From assembly GCA_002723275.1 (NCBI GenBank), contig PBNZ01000041.1, forward strand, positions 64,602-128,601: 64,000 nt of DNA, read 5' to 3'. The notes under the pieces are model-generated. The model was not told where the DNA came from, made no database searches, and saw only the letters and a list, made by a program, of their open reading frames with translations. Below are positions 18,165 through 27,744 of this stretch, piece after piece. Origin of the DNA: Planctomycetaceae bacterium. GTDB lineage: Bacteria > Planctomycetota > Planctomycetia > Pirellulales > Pirellulaceae. Made by a program: the position numbers and the translations under genes. Within the stretch, counting starts at the first letter, position 1. Each line of letters opens with the position of its first letter.

Positions 18165-19531
18165 ACCTGACGAAGTTCTTGTCCTCCCCATCCCAGCACC
18201 AGTTAACACCGCGTGAGATCGTTGCTGCCTTGGACCAGCACATCGTGGGTCAACGCGATGCCAAGCGTGCTGTTGCAATCGCCGTCCGCAATCGCTGGCG
18301 ACGGCAGCAATTGCAGGACGACATGCGGAACGAGGTGGCTCCGAAGAATATCCTCATGATCGGGCCGACGGGTGTCGGCAAAACCGAAATCGCGCGTCGA
18401 TTGGCGCGTTTAACGGGCAGCCCCTTCATCAAGGTCGAAGCAACCAAGTACACGGAGGTCGGTTATTACGGGCGCGATGTCGAGAGCATGGTGCGCGAAC
18501 TCGTTGAGAACGGGATCGGTATCGTCCGCGAACGAGAAATGAAGACTGTTGAGGAAGAGGCTCAGAAGAAAACGGAAGAACGGCTTCTTGATCTTCTGGT
18601 CCCGCCTCCCGTCAGCGTCGATGTCGGGGGTGATGATACAAATACGGCGGAGCATTACCAACGTTCTCGTGACCGAATGCGAGCGATGCTCGTGGCGGGA
18701 GAACTCGAGCAGCGAGAGGTGGAACTGAAGCTCGAACAAAAATCCAGTCCCGTAATGATTGGCGGAATGGGAGTCGGGGAACAAATGGATGTGGACATCC
18801 AAGGTATGTTCGACAAATTCCTTCCCAAGAACACAGTTCGTCGCAAACTACGCGTCGCTGAAGCTCGACAGGTCATCTTCGAACAATGCTGTGAATCATT
18901 ACTCGACGAAGAAAAAGTTAATGCAGCTGCCATCGAACTAGCAGAGAACACCGGCATTATCTTTCTCGATGAAATCGACAAGGTCGTGTCCAGTGATTCG
19001 AAGGGAACGGATGTTTCTCGACAGGGCGTACAGCGAGATTTGCTTCCCATCGTCGAAGGCACGAGCGTTCAAACACGATACGGTTATGTGCGAACGGATC
19101 ACATCTTGTTCGTGGCTGCGGGAGCCTTCCATCGCGCAAACCCAGCCGATTTAATGCCAGAACTGCAGGGGCGTTTCCCGATACGTGTTGAGCTCAATGA
19201 TTTAACAAAAGAGGATTTCATTCGCATCCTAACTGAGCCGACCAGCTCCCTGACTCGGCAGTATGAAGCCATGATGGCTACGGAGAACGTCACACTCAAT
19301 TTCACAGAAGACGCTCTCGACGCACTCGCCACCTACGCCTTCAAGGTCAACCAGACCACGCAAAACATCGGCGCTCGTCGACTCTACACGATTCTTGAGA
19401 GATTGCTCGAAGAACTCTCCTTCGAGGCTCCTGATATGTCGGGCGGCCGTGTGGACGTCAATGCAGCGTATGTGAATCAACGACTCTCAGAAATCACCGA
19501 AGACGAGGACCTAAGCCGCTTCATTCTGTAG
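18158..19531 (+). CDS. hslU: ATP-dependent protease ATPase subunit HslU
   Basis: A 457-residue AAA+ unfoldase. LTPREIVAALDQHIVGQRDAKRAVAIAVRNRWRR is the canonical HslU start. Walker A GPTGVGKTE is at 69-77, and Walker B IIFLDEIDK is in the second half, after the HslU-specific I domain (about 110-240). The start is GTG at 18158 with AAGGAG just upstream, and it overlaps the hslV stop, a usual sign of translational coupling. HslU feeds unfolded substrates to HslV. No heat-shock operator was recognised upstream of the operon. Confidence 0.97.
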   Translation: MLNLTKFLSSPSQHQLTPREIVAALDQHIVGQRDAKRAVAIAVRNRWRRQQLQDDMRNEVAPKNILMIGPTGVGKTEIARRLARLTGSPFIKVEATKYTEVGYYGRDVESMVRELVENGIGIVREREMKTVEEEAQKKTEERLLDLLVPPPVSVDVGGDDTNTAEHYQRSRDRMRAMLVAGELEQREVELKLEQKSSPVMIGGMGVGEQMDVDIQGMFDKFLPKNTVRRKLRVAEARQVIFEQCCESLLDEEKVNAAAIELAENTGIIFLDEIDKVVSSDSKGTDVSRQGVQRDLLPIVEGTSVQTRYGYVRTDHILFVAAGAFHRANPADLMPELQGRFPIRVELNDLTKEDFIRILTEPTSSLTRQYEAMMATENVTLNFTEDALDALATYAFKVNQTTQNIGARRLYTILERLLEELSFEAPDMSGGRVDVNAAYVNQRLSEITEDEDLSRFIL

Positions 19532-19689
19532 GGCGATACACTCAGCCAAACTTTCGATCGCGCATCATTCTGTGGTATGTTGATGCGGCTCGATGCACGC
19601 GTGATCGGGAGATCGACTACAATCATCCTGGTGTGCCGCAGAACGGGTGTGCCGCTAAGGACAAAAAGAGGCAGCAAACAAGATTATCG

Positions 19690-20088
19690 ATGAATGAATA
19701 TCGTTATATTCAGGCAGAAAAGAAGGCTCATTCGATGATAATTTGTTTCGCCGAGCAGAATCTCGAAGGCGAAACTCTCGCTGAATGCATCCGTCTTGAA
19801 ATCGATCAGTTATTGCAAGGCGAGAGTCCCGACAAACTGATCGTCGACTTTACGAATGTCCGCAGGATTTCATCACTGGTGATCTCAACCCTTCTATTAG
19901 TCCGCCAAAAACTATCGACAAGACGCATTCCCGTCGTCCTCTGCTCACTGCCGGTACCGATCCTTGAAATCTACCGCACGCTCCAACTCGCCGGAACCCA
20001 GTTCCAGGTATTCGACAGCGTGAACGATGCCCTTGCCGCTCCCACCGTGCTCGACAGCGTCTATCCAGACGAGCAAATGGAAGACTGA
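19690..20088 (+). CDS. STAS-domain anti-sigma factor antagonist-like protein
   Basis: A 132-residue STAS domain protein. The core IICFAEQNLEGETLAECIRLEIDQLL followed by KLIVDFTNVRRISSLVISTLLLVRQKL is the STAS pattern. The phosphorylatable serine is probably the second Ser of RRISSLV, where the usual DSSG is replaced by SSLV. Such proteins bind anti-sigma factors or kinases in partner switching. The ATG at 19690 precedes the conserved domain; the longer frame to 19633 adds a polar unconserved stretch. The next gene on the same strand (20366) encodes a SpoIIE/RsbU-type phosphatase, a natural partner. No RsbW-type kinase is nearby. Confidence 0.75.
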   Translation: MNEYRYIQAEKKAHSMIICFAEQNLEGETLAECIRLEIDQLLQGESPDKLIVDFTNVRRISSLVISTLLLVRQKLSTRRIPVVLCSLPVPILEIYRTLQLAGTQFQVFDSVNDALAAPTVLDSVYPDEQMED

Positions 20089-20365
20089 ATCGCACGTCTG
20101 ACGATGAATCGTCCAGTGGAAATAAAGACTCACTCTCTTGCGAATTGCTTACCGTTGAAGGTCCTTATTGCATTTTTGCTTTTCACGAACTGGTAACGCC
20201 ATTTGACAACGCTATCGTGCGGCCGCCCTTCCTATCTATCGCAAACGATGGGTTCCTGTCAAAATGCAAGAAGGCGGTTCGGATTTTCAACGTCCTTGAA
20301 CTGAGTTAGATCGTGACCCATGCCATTCTGGATGTCCCCGTGACATCGCAACCCTTTGCAGCTCC

Positions 20366-21508
20366 ATGTCAGACGGTGAACTTGGCGGCAAAACCCGAGT
20401 GTTACTGATTGAAGACAGCGACACCGATGCGCTGTTGATCCAGGCACATTTAAAAAAATCGGGATTGCCTGTGGTGATTCGTCGTGAAGGCCGACTGGGC
20501 GAAGGCTTACGTCATATCGATCAGGGTGCCGTGGACGTTGTGCTTTTGGATTTAAATCTTCCTGACAGTACCGGACTTGATACGTTTCGCGCGATCCATG
20601 ATCGGGTGAAACGACTACCCGTCATTGTTTTGAGCGGGCAAGATGATCTGGAGACGGCAGTGACTGCGGTCTCTCAAGGTGCCCAAGATTATCTCCCCAA
20701 GACGGAATTAAACCGAATCACGTTAGCTCGTTCGGTACGTTATGCCGTTGAACGTTCTCGACGTCAGCAGGCCGAACAGGAACTGAGTACAGCCGGTGAT
20801 ATTCAACGGAGCCTGTTTCCGCAGGAGGCTCCATCCGTACCTGGATTCGACATCTACGGACGCTGTGAACCGGCGGTATCAGCCGGAGGTGACTACTTTG
20901 ATTATTTTCCATTGGCAGATGGAAATATTGCGATCGTCATCGCCGACGTTTCAGGCCACGGCATTGGCCCATCCCTCATTATGTCGGAAACGCGGGCCAT
21001 TTTGCGTACGCTGGCAATCTCACAAACCGATGCCGGAAGAATCCTCACGCAAGCCAATCAAGTGCTTTCCGCTGATCTCGACGACAGCATTTTCGTCGCG
21101 GTCATGCTTGTCCACTTGAACTCAAAAACACGAGAGGTAAAGTTTGCGAGCGCAGGCCATCCCGCTGTCTTACTCAATGCGGCCGGCAGGGTAAAACTGA
21201 AGCTACAATCCAAGGACCCGCCTTTAGGCATCATCGATGACCACGAATACAGCACCCATGCGGGACTCCACCTTTCGGCCGGTGATGTTCTGCTGCTGTT
21301 TACCGACGGAATCGTCGAAAGCCTTAGTGACGATGATAGTCTGTTCGGCGAAACGAGGTTGATTGAATCCGTCACAGCCATGCAACACCGATCGAGTCGC
21401 GCAGCCGTGGACGAAATCTTCAAGCGAGTTGAGAAACACACAAGTGACACATCCCATCGAGACGATCAGACCGTCGTCGTTGTCTCGACTCATCGCGAAG
21501 ACAAGTAA
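20366..21508 (+). CDS. Response regulator with SpoIIE/RsbU-type PP2C phosphatase domain
   Basis: A 380-residue two-domain signal protein. Residues about 10-130 form a receiver (RVLLIEDSDTDALL, phospho-acceptor Asp62 in VVLLDLNLPDS, Lys in YLPKTEL). A helical linker (SRRQQAEQELSTAGDIQRSLFP) leads to a PP2C/SpoIIE domain with metal-binding aspartates in GGDYFDYF and IADVSGHG, and LLLFTDGIVES, HRDDQTVVVV at the end. It would dephosphorylate a STAS antagonist once its receiver is activated, releasing a sigma factor or other target. The STAS protein encoded at 19690 is the obvious candidate substrate. Start ATG at 20366. Confidence 0.92.
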   Translation: MSDGELGGKTRVLLIEDSDTDALLIQAHLKKSGLPVVIRREGRLGEGLRHIDQGAVDVVLLDLNLPDSTGLDTFRAIHDRVKRLPVIVLSGQDDLETAVTAVSQGAQDYLPKTELNRITLARSVRYAVERSRRQQAEQELSTAGDIQRSLFPQEAPSVPGFDIYGRCEPAVSAGGDYFDYFPLADGNIAIVIADVSGHGIGPSLIMSETRAILRTLAISQTDAGRILTQANQVLSADLDDSIFVAVMLVHLNSKTREVKFASAGHPAVLLNAAGRVKLKLQSKDPPLGIIDDHEYSTHAGLHLSAGDVLLLFTDGIVESLSDDDSLFGETRLIESVTAMQHRSSRAAVDEIFKRVEKHTSDTSHRDDQTVVVVSTHREDK

Positions 21509-21760
21509 GCGTTCACGCCATGGCTTCCGGCGATTTCACGACTGAGTGAGAAACGCCAACCGTCACCGTCTCGATCCTGACAATCTGCAAAAAGAAGAAT
21601 TATCGTTGTGGAACCTCAAAAAAGCGGCGGAACATTTTGATTCGGATGGCAAGTTCGACAACAATCGACATCGGTGATAACCTTTTCCCAGCAACGACGC
21701 GACGTCGATAGCCCAATTCACGCCCTCCAACTCTTTCCAGTCAACATCCGAATAAACCGA

Positions 21761-22948
21761 ATGCTCGCTTTTCGAATTCGACAGATCGGCAGTTTCCTGA
21801 TTGTGTTCGGTAGCCTCATTGGCTCAGTCCAAGCCGATGCGTGGAAACGACATGTGATTGACGACAATGCGGCAGGCGCCGACGGCGTCCGTCTACTGGA
21901 TATCGATCGAGATGGAAAATTGGACATTGCTACAGGCTGGGAAGAAGCCGGTCTCGTGCGAGCCTATTTGCACCCCCAGTTCTCTCGTGTGAAACAACGA
22001 TGGCCGCAGGTCACGGTTGGCAACGTCCCCAAACCCGAAGATGCTGTTTTCTGTGATCTCGATCAAGATGGTCGATTTGATCTGATCAGCTGCTGCGAAG
22101 GCAGTACCAAATCGGTCTTCGTTCACTGGAGCCCCAAAGATGTCGGCCAGTTATTGAACTCGTCTTCCTGGACGACCGAGGCAATTCCCGCCCTCGTCGG
22201 GCAGCAAGCCTGGATGTTCTGCGTTCCCGGACAGATTGACGGAATCGGCGGCCCCGATCTGATCGTCGGCTCAAAGGGGGAGAACGCTTCGATCTCATTG
22301 CTAATCAACCCTGCTAGATCTCGAGAGCTCAATTCATGGCAAGTCATTCGGCTTCGCGATTCTGGGTGGATCATGTCACTCCAATTACATGACATGAATC
22401 AGGATGGAGCGATCGATATTTTACTGAGTGATCGTCGAGGAACCCGCCGAGGCGTTTATTGGCTTGAGAATCCCGGAGTCGAAAAGATCAGGTACCCGGA
22501 GTCGTGGCGCGAGCATCTGATCGGTGGCCAGGACCATGAAGTCATGTTTTTAGATCGATTTGATTTTGATGCAGACCGACGCCCTGAAATCCTGACGGCG
22601 ACTCAGCAAGGTCAGCTATTGTTATTTTCCGATCAAGACGGGAAATGGTCCGCTGAAGCAATCGAGTTACCGAAGGGCTTCCAACGCGGGAAAGGGGTTG
22701 CCGCAGGAGACATCGACAAAGATGGAAGCATTGACTTCGCCGCGACCACCGAAGACGGAAGTGTTGCCTGGTATCGCAACACAGAGCAAGGCTGGCAAAT
22801 CGTCCCCATCAGCACGCGCGACGGCATCAAATTCGACCGCGCAGAACTTATCGATCTCGATGGCGACGGTGATCTCGATCTGATCACCTGCGAAGAGCGC
22901 ACCGGGCTAGGCGTGATCTGGTACGAAAACCCTCTGCTTAGCCAGTAA
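21761..22948 (+). CDS. Secreted FG-GAP/VCBS-repeat protein
   Basis: A 395-residue secreted protein. The N-terminus (MLAFRIRQIGSFLIVFGSLIG, cleavage near AQADA) is a signal peptide, so the ATG at 21761 is preferred over the upstream in-frame GTG at 21674. Repeated calcium-binding DxDxDGxxD motifs (LLDIDRDGKLDIATG, FCDLDQDGRFDLIS, LHDMNQDGAIDIL, AGDIDKDGSIDFA, LIDLDGDGDLDLIT) show a beta-propeller of FG-GAP/VCBS type. Such proteins in planctomycetes are extracellular and often paired with polysaccharide-related genes. It lies head-to-tail against the DUF1501 gene, with only 2 bases between stop codons. Confidence 0.85.
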   Translation: MLAFRIRQIGSFLIVFGSLIGSVQADAWKRHVIDDNAAGADGVRLLDIDRDGKLDIATGWEEAGLVRAYLHPQFSRVKQRWPQVTVGNVPKPEDAVFCDLDQDGRFDLISCCEGSTKSVFVHWSPKDVGQLLNSSSWTTEAIPALVGQQAWMFCVPGQIDGIGGPDLIVGSKGENASISLLINPARSRELNSWQVIRLRDSGWIMSLQLHDMNQDGAIDILLSDRRGTRRGVYWLENPGVEKIRYPESWREHLIGGQDHEVMFLDRFDFDADRRPEILTATQQGQLLLFSDQDGKWSAEAIELPKGFQRGKGVAAGDIDKDGSIDFAATTEDGSVAWYRNTEQGWQIVPISTRDGIKFDRAELIDLDGDGDLDLITCEERTGLGVIWYENPLLSQ

Positions 22949-22950
22949 GA

Positions 22951-24387
22951 CTATGCAAACAGTTCCTGAACCGGTTTGCCTAGACCGTCTTCCGTAACGT
23001 AAAACGGCCGCTTCTCGATCTCAAATGCTGTATCCGGTGAAATCCCCATCGCGGTCAGAATCGTCGCATGCATGTCGCTGATCGAAACTGGATTCTTGAT
23101 TGCGAGACAGGGACGTTCAGGTGAAGTTTCACCATACATGAAACCTTCCTTGATTCCCCCGCCGAACATCAAAACCGAAGTTCCACCGGTGAAGTGTCGG
23201 TGCAAGCCGTACTGCTTGAGCTCTTGCATGACATCTGTTTTGGCTCGAGACTGATCGCGAGCTTCACTGCCCGGCACGCCTTCAATCATCATGTCTCTCG
23301 AGAATTCGCTCGCCAGTACAACCAGCGTACGATCGAGCAAGCCGCGTTCTTCGAGATCGAGAACCAATTGAGCGATGGGCCGGTCAATCTGCTGCTTCAT
23401 GCTTCGGACCGTGGTATGACCGTTTTCGTGGGTATCCCAATGCAGGAAGGGCACGTATTCGTTGGTGACCTCGATAAAACGAGCTCCCGACTCCACCAAC
23501 CGACGTGCCAATAGACATCCCCGACCAAAGTGGCCGGTATTGTAACGATCGTAGCTTTCCTTCGGTTCCTTGGTCAGGTCAAAGGCAACGCGTTCTGGGG
23601 AGCTGAGGAGTCGGTAGGCATTCTCCATCGAACGCATCATCGATTCCTGTTGAAAGTCACTAACGTTGTCGGCCTGAGAATTAGCTTGAATCAATTCACG
23701 GTAGCGACGAAAACGGTTTTCGAACCGCTGACTTGTCATTCCCTTAGGTGGCCTCACGGCATCCAGAGCTTGATCCGGATAGGGCATCAGGAACGGACCG
23801 TACTCACTGCCGAGAAATCCGGCGGTGTGAAATGCCTTCAATTCCTCCTTCTCACCCACGCCTTCCAATCGTTGACCGATATCAATAAAGGGTGGAATCG
23901 CTGGATTGCGGGGTCCAAGAATCCGCGCGATCCAAGCTCCGAGATGCGGAGCTGCCACCGTCTGCGGCGGCACATACCCAGTATGCCAGTGATACTGATG
24001 TCGAGAATGGAGGATATTCCCTAGATCAGGTTGAACGTGAGAACGGATGATCGACCCGCGATCCATCACGCCAGCAATGTTCTCGAGCCCTGCCGTGAAT
24101 TTGATCGGATCGACCACGGTATCAATCGCGGGAAACGTGCTAATGATCTGCTCAGCCGGCACCCCAACCTCGAACGGCAGATAACGTTTCGGGTCGAAAG
24201 TATCGGGAGCAGCCATTCCGCCGGCCATCCACAATAAGATGCAACAGTCTGCTTTCGCTTCCGGCCGCGAGGATCCAGCGGCCATCGCACGAGGTGCGGA
24301 CATCGCGAGAGCGGCGGCGCTCGCAGCCGCGGTTTTCGCCAGGAATTCTCGTCTTGTCGCCTGTTCATTCACCGAGGGATGAGACAT
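22951..24387 (-). CDS. DUF1501 (Tat-exported) protein, first copy
   Basis: A 478-residue DUF1501 protein. TRREFLAKTAAASAAALAMSAP is a Tat signal. The domain shares sulfatase/phosphatase-like features: WMAGGMAAPDTFDPKR, HWDTHENGH near residue 320, LASEFSRD and DMHATILTAMGI. DUF1501 proteins are nearly always encoded with PSD1-type cytochrome proteins in planctomycetes, and here the PSD1 gene lies directly upstream on the same strand, 28 bases away. Their joint role is unknown to me, though an exported polymer-handling function has been suggested. The ATG at 24387 has AAGGAAAACG before it; a GTG at 24405 is the longer option. Confidence 0.85.
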   Translation of the reverse strand: MSHPSVNEQATRREFLAKTAAASAAALAMSAPRAMAAGSSRPEAKADCCILLWMAGGMAAPDTFDPKRYLPFEVGVPAEQIISTFPAIDTVVDPIKFTAGLENIAGVMDRGSIIRSHVQPDLGNILHSRHQYHWHTGYVPPQTVAAPHLGAWIARILGPRNPAIPPFIDIGQRLEGVGEKEELKAFHTAGFLGSEYGPFLMPYPDQALDAVRPPKGMTSQRFENRFRRYRELIQANSQADNVSDFQQESMMRSMENAYRLLSSPERVAFDLTKEPKESYDRYNTGHFGRGCLLARRLVESGARFIEVTNEYVPFLHWDTHENGHTTVRSMKQQIDRPIAQLVLDLEERGLLDRTLVVLASEFSRDMMIEGVPGSEARDQSRAKTDVMQELKQYGLHRHFTGGTSVLMFGGGIKEGFMYGETSPERPCLAIKNPVSISDMHATILTAMGISPDTAFEIEKRPFYVTEDGLGKPVQELFA

Positions 24388-24415
24388 TTCGTTTTCCTTC
24401 GTCACACCAAAGTCT

Positions 24416-26290
24416 TTAACGGATCAATTGAAATTCGGGCAGCATCAACAATACCCATAGGTAATCGCTCACACTTTCTTGACTCGGATCTTCCCCGATC
24501 AAACTTGACGACAACTGCAATTCATCACCAGATGGGGGCCGAGACAGGGCCAATTGGAAAGAGGTCTGCACCATCTCGTCAGGCGAAACCTTTCCACCCA
24601 CCAGTTTGGCAGCTCCATTCGCCAGCATTTGCGACAGTCGCTCACCATTGGACAGGTCCAATGCCTGTAGCGTCGTGAGGGAATCCGGTCTCGTCGTCAC
24701 CACTTGCTCACGGTTCGGTCTTCCCAAAGAACGCATCAGAGGATCGGAGATGACCAAAGAAGCTCGTACGGGCCGATCACCTCGTTCGCCAGTCTTGACG
24801 GCAGAATCATTCGGCCCAGTCCCCGTAATCTTCCAAATCGCATCCATAAACTGTTCTGCCGACATTCGTTTGACGTGGGGACCAACAAAGACATATTCCT
24901 CAACGTCTTCCACTGGATTCCACGACGTGGCCTTCGCCGCATAGACTTGAGAGGTCGCAATGAGTCGAATCAACGCCTTCAGGTCGTACTCCTGATCGAC
25001 GAGGTCTCGCGCTAGATAATCCAACAATTCGGGACTCCAGGCATCCCCCGCCATCACATCGACGGGATGCACGATGCCGCGTCCCATCATGCGTTGCCAA
25101 ATACGATTCACAATCGTTCGTGAAAATCGGCCGTTCTCTTCCTTGGTCAACAATTCTGCTAGTTGCTGCAAGCGTTCATCACGTGGCAACTCAGGGTTAA
25201 GTTCGCCCAATTCGGGATAGACGAATTGAGCCTTTGCAACTTCGCCGGTCGGCTGGTCGCATCGGTGAATCTCCAAAGGCTGGTCGGCAATGACCGCTGC
25301 TAAACCGTATGCATCGGTCAGCTTCAAGCTATCGATAAAGCTATCGTGGCAAGAAGCACATTTGAGATTGATTCCGAGAAACACCTGGCCAACGTTTTGT
25401 GAAAACTGAAGCTCTCGAATCTGACTGGCGTTAACCCGTCCTCGCCATCTGATTCCCCGAATAAACCCTTCCGAATCGCCCGTCGGGCTGATCAATTCGC
25501 GAACAAATTGATCATAAGGTTTGTTATCGCGGAGCGAACGGTAGAGCCAATCGGTAATCTGCTTCCGTCCCCCATCAATAAATCCGGTGCCCACGTAATC
25601 GTTACGCAACAGGTCATTCCAAAAGGTAAGCCAGTGTTCTGCATAGCCCACCTCGTCTGCCAACAGTGCATCGATCAAACGTTCTCGACGGTCCGTTCCT
25701 TCGTCCCCAAGATGCGTCTGCATCACGGCTGGATCGGGTAATTCCCCAACGAGGTCGAGATAAGCTCGACGGACGAACCGCCGCTCACTGACACGCTCCG
25801 GTCGCTCAACTCCCTGTTCTTGCCAATAGCTTCCAACCAGTCGATCGATCGGATGATCACCCCAATCGGCAGACGTTGGCAACTCGATCTCTTGAAGCTG
25901 TAACGGTCGTTTTGCCGAAGTCTCGGCAAAGGAGAATCCTTCCTGCCAAGGCAACCCTTGCTGGACCCACGCTGTGAGCGTTTCAATTTCGGCCGGAGCA
26001 AGTGCAGGTTTGCCAAATGGCATGCGGGTATCGTTATCCTCCGAATTCAGGCGAACCAAGAATTCGCTTTCAAGATCGCCGGCGGTCACGGTACCAGAGC
26101 GGAGTAAGGACTCGCGGGTATCGATCGATAAATCACCTTTATAGGTACCGGCGGCATGGCACGAAGCACAATGTTTCTTTAAGAGTGGCAGTACGTCATG
26201 AGAAAAATCAACCGCTTCGTCTGCCGCGATCACCTGCAGCGGGCCACAAACAATCAGGCTAATCAGACTGAATACGATTCGATTTTGCAT
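24416..26290 (-). CDS. Planctomycete cytochrome / DUF1549 / DUF1553 (PSD1) protein, short form
   Basis: A 624-residue exported protein with signal peptide MQNRIVFSLISLIVCGPLQVIAA. A c-type heme site CASCHA (PSCyt1) lies near residue 41 (LLKKHCASCHAAGTYKGDL). DUF1549 (PSCyt2) follows with HPIDRLVGSYWQEQGV and RRAYLDLVGELP, and includes a second heme-like motif CASCHDSFID near residue 320. DUF1553 (PSD1) ends the protein, with NRIWQRMMGRGIVHPVD and LRPD-type motifs. It is shorter than the other copy in this window (826 residues) because it lacks the coiled-coil insertion. It is followed by DUF1501 in the usual order and would be the electron-transfer or scaffold partner of that protein. Confidence 0.88.
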   Translation of the reverse strand: MQNRIVFSLISLIVCGPLQVIAADEAVDFSHDVLPLLKKHCASCHAAGTYKGDLSIDTRESLLRSGTVTAGDLESEFLVRLNSEDNDTRMPFGKPALAPAEIETLTAWVQQGLPWQEGFSFAETSAKRPLQLQEIELPTSADWGDHPIDRLVGSYWQEQGVERPERVSERRFVRRAYLDLVGELPDPAVMQTHLGDEGTDRRERLIDALLADEVGYAEHWLTFWNDLLRNDYVGTGFIDGGRKQITDWLYRSLRDNKPYDQFVRELISPTGDSEGFIRGIRWRGRVNASQIRELQFSQNVGQVFLGINLKCASCHDSFIDSLKLTDAYGLAAVIADQPLEIHRCDQPTGEVAKAQFVYPELGELNPELPRDERLQQLAELLTKEENGRFSRTIVNRIWQRMMGRGIVHPVDVMAGDAWSPELLDYLARDLVDQEYDLKALIRLIATSQVYAAKATSWNPVEDVEEYVFVGPHVKRMSAEQFMDAIWKITGTGPNDSAVKTGERGDRPVRASLVISDPLMRSLGRPNREQVVTTRPDSLTTLQALDLSNGERLSQMLANGAAKLVGGKVSPDEMVQTSFQLALSRPPSGDELQLSSSLIGEDPSQESVSDYLWVLLMLPEFQLIR

Positions 26291-26628
26291 AGCAGATATT
26301 CGTTAAGAGCATTCGCGGCAATTACATCGACACAAGTCAACCGGACTGATATCGCCAGACAGGTCCACCTGAAGTCATCTCGTATTTTCCGACATCTTCC
26401 GCTGCGATTCAAGCATTGAACCGACCCAGATGATCAGCATCCTCACAAAAAGGAAGTTCAAGGGCAAGAAAAGTGGTTTTGGCGGCGGCGGCCGAAGTGC
26501 ACCAAAATGAACGGAGACTCGATAATCGCCCGTAGATTTCGGCGATCGTTACTCGACACGGCCAAATAAGGGGAGTAACATCCCTTACTATTCTCGCCCA
26601 TTCACCATGCCTGCCTGAGGAGTATTCG
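26291..26628. other. Divergent intergenic region between PSD1 and DUF3500 genes
   Basis: About 338 bases carrying the two divergent promoters. A short inverted repeat (TAAGGG 26567-26572, CCCTTA 26582-26587) lies some 40 bases before the DUF3500 start, and GAGGAG precedes its ATG. I see no gene or other named site. Confidence 0.4.
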
Positions 26629-27666
26629 ATGTTTCGAGCATCTTCGCATCTAACGATGGCAATTTTCGCCATTGTATCCATCACCTTCGTCACTCCGACT
26701 GTCCACGCGCACACTCCCGCCGAAGCGATGGCGGAGGCCGCCACTCGATTCCTGGCCTCTTTGACACCGGAACAGCGTCAGAAGGCGGAATATGATTTTG
26801 ACGGTGAGGAGCGCAAGGGATGGCACTTTATCCCGAAGGATCGAAGCGGCCTGGCTTTGAATGAGATGAAGCCTCACCAACAACAACTCGCCTTCGTGCT
26901 GATGCACAGTGCCTTCAGTCATCGTGGAGCTTCGAAGGCGTTAAACATCATGGCTTTGGAACAGATCCTCCATGAAATGGAAAACAATAACCCTCGGCGC
27001 GACCCCTCGCTCTACCACTTTTATATTTTTGGAAAACCATCCACGAAGGACACTTGGGGATGGCGAATCGAAGGTCATCATCTTTCGGTCAGCATCACGG
27101 TCGTAAACGGCAAGCACATTGCGGCAACTCCGTCCTTCTTCGGGGCGAACCCGGGCAAAGTCATGCAGGGTCCTCACAAAGGTCTGCGCGTGCTCGCTCG
27201 CGAAGAAGATCTTGCTCGTGAACTCGCTCTCTCGCTGAATGAAGAACAACGCAAGGCAGCGATCATCTCGACGGAAGCTCCGGACGATGTGATCAACGGC
27301 CCAGGTCGAGAAGCAACAGCCCTGGAGCCCAAGGGCTTGTCAGCTCGAAAGATGACGCAGGACCAGCAGAAACTGATGATGACCATTGTCCGCGAATACG
27401 TGAACAATTTACGTCCGGAACTCGCACGGGCTGACCTGCAAAAGATTCGCAAAGCAGGCCCCAAAAACATCCACTTTGCTTGGGCCGGGAGCCTTACCCC
27501 GGGTAAAGGTCATTATTATCGCTTGCAGGGCCCGACGTTCATCATGGAATACGACAACACGCAGAACGACGCGAATCACATCCACTGCGTGTGGCGCGAT
27601 TTTGAGAATGATTTCGGTGAAGACTTGTTGAAAAAGCACTACGACAAGGCTCATGCCAACAAGTAA
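26629..27666 (+). CDS. Secreted DUF3500 protein
   Basis: A 345-residue secreted protein. The N-terminus MFRASSHLTMAIFAIVSITFVTPTVHA is a signal peptide. The rest matches DUF3500 in my recollection: RFLASLTPEQRQKAEYDFDGEERKGWHFIP, LNIMALEQILHEMEN, WGWRIEGHHLSVSITVVNG, NHIHCVWRDFENDFG. Histidine and glutamate pairs in WGWRIEGHHLS and IHCVWRD could hold a metal, but the function is unknown. GAGGAG lies 7 bases before the ATG at 26629. nagA follows at 27745 on the same strand with a 78-base gap, so the two may be co-transcribed, tying it loosely to amino-sugar use. Confidence 0.85.
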   Translation: MFRASSHLTMAIFAIVSITFVTPTVHAHTPAEAMAEAATRFLASLTPEQRQKAEYDFDGEERKGWHFIPKDRSGLALNEMKPHQQQLAFVLMHSAFSHRGASKALNIMALEQILHEMENNNPRRDPSLYHFYIFGKPSTKDTWGWRIEGHHLSVSITVVNGKHIAATPSFFGANPGKVMQGPHKGLRVLAREEDLARELALSLNEEQRKAAIISTEAPDDVINGPGREATALEPKGLSARKMTQDQQKLMMTIVREYVNNLRPELARADLQKIRKAGPKNIHFAWAGSLTPGKGHYYRLQGPTFIMEYDNTQNDANHIHCVWRDFENDFGEDLLKKHYDKAHANK

Positions 27667-27744
27667 TCGTTGTCGAGTGGCGATCATTGGGCCAGCGACA
27701 ATCGCGTCGCTGTGCCCAAGGCACACGGATGGAGACGCGTCTCG

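Noticed and set aside
20203-20208. Perfect TTGACA as a -35 box before the response-regulator gene
   Set aside because: No -10-like hexamer at 16-18 bases; the nearest TATCTA is 24 bases away.
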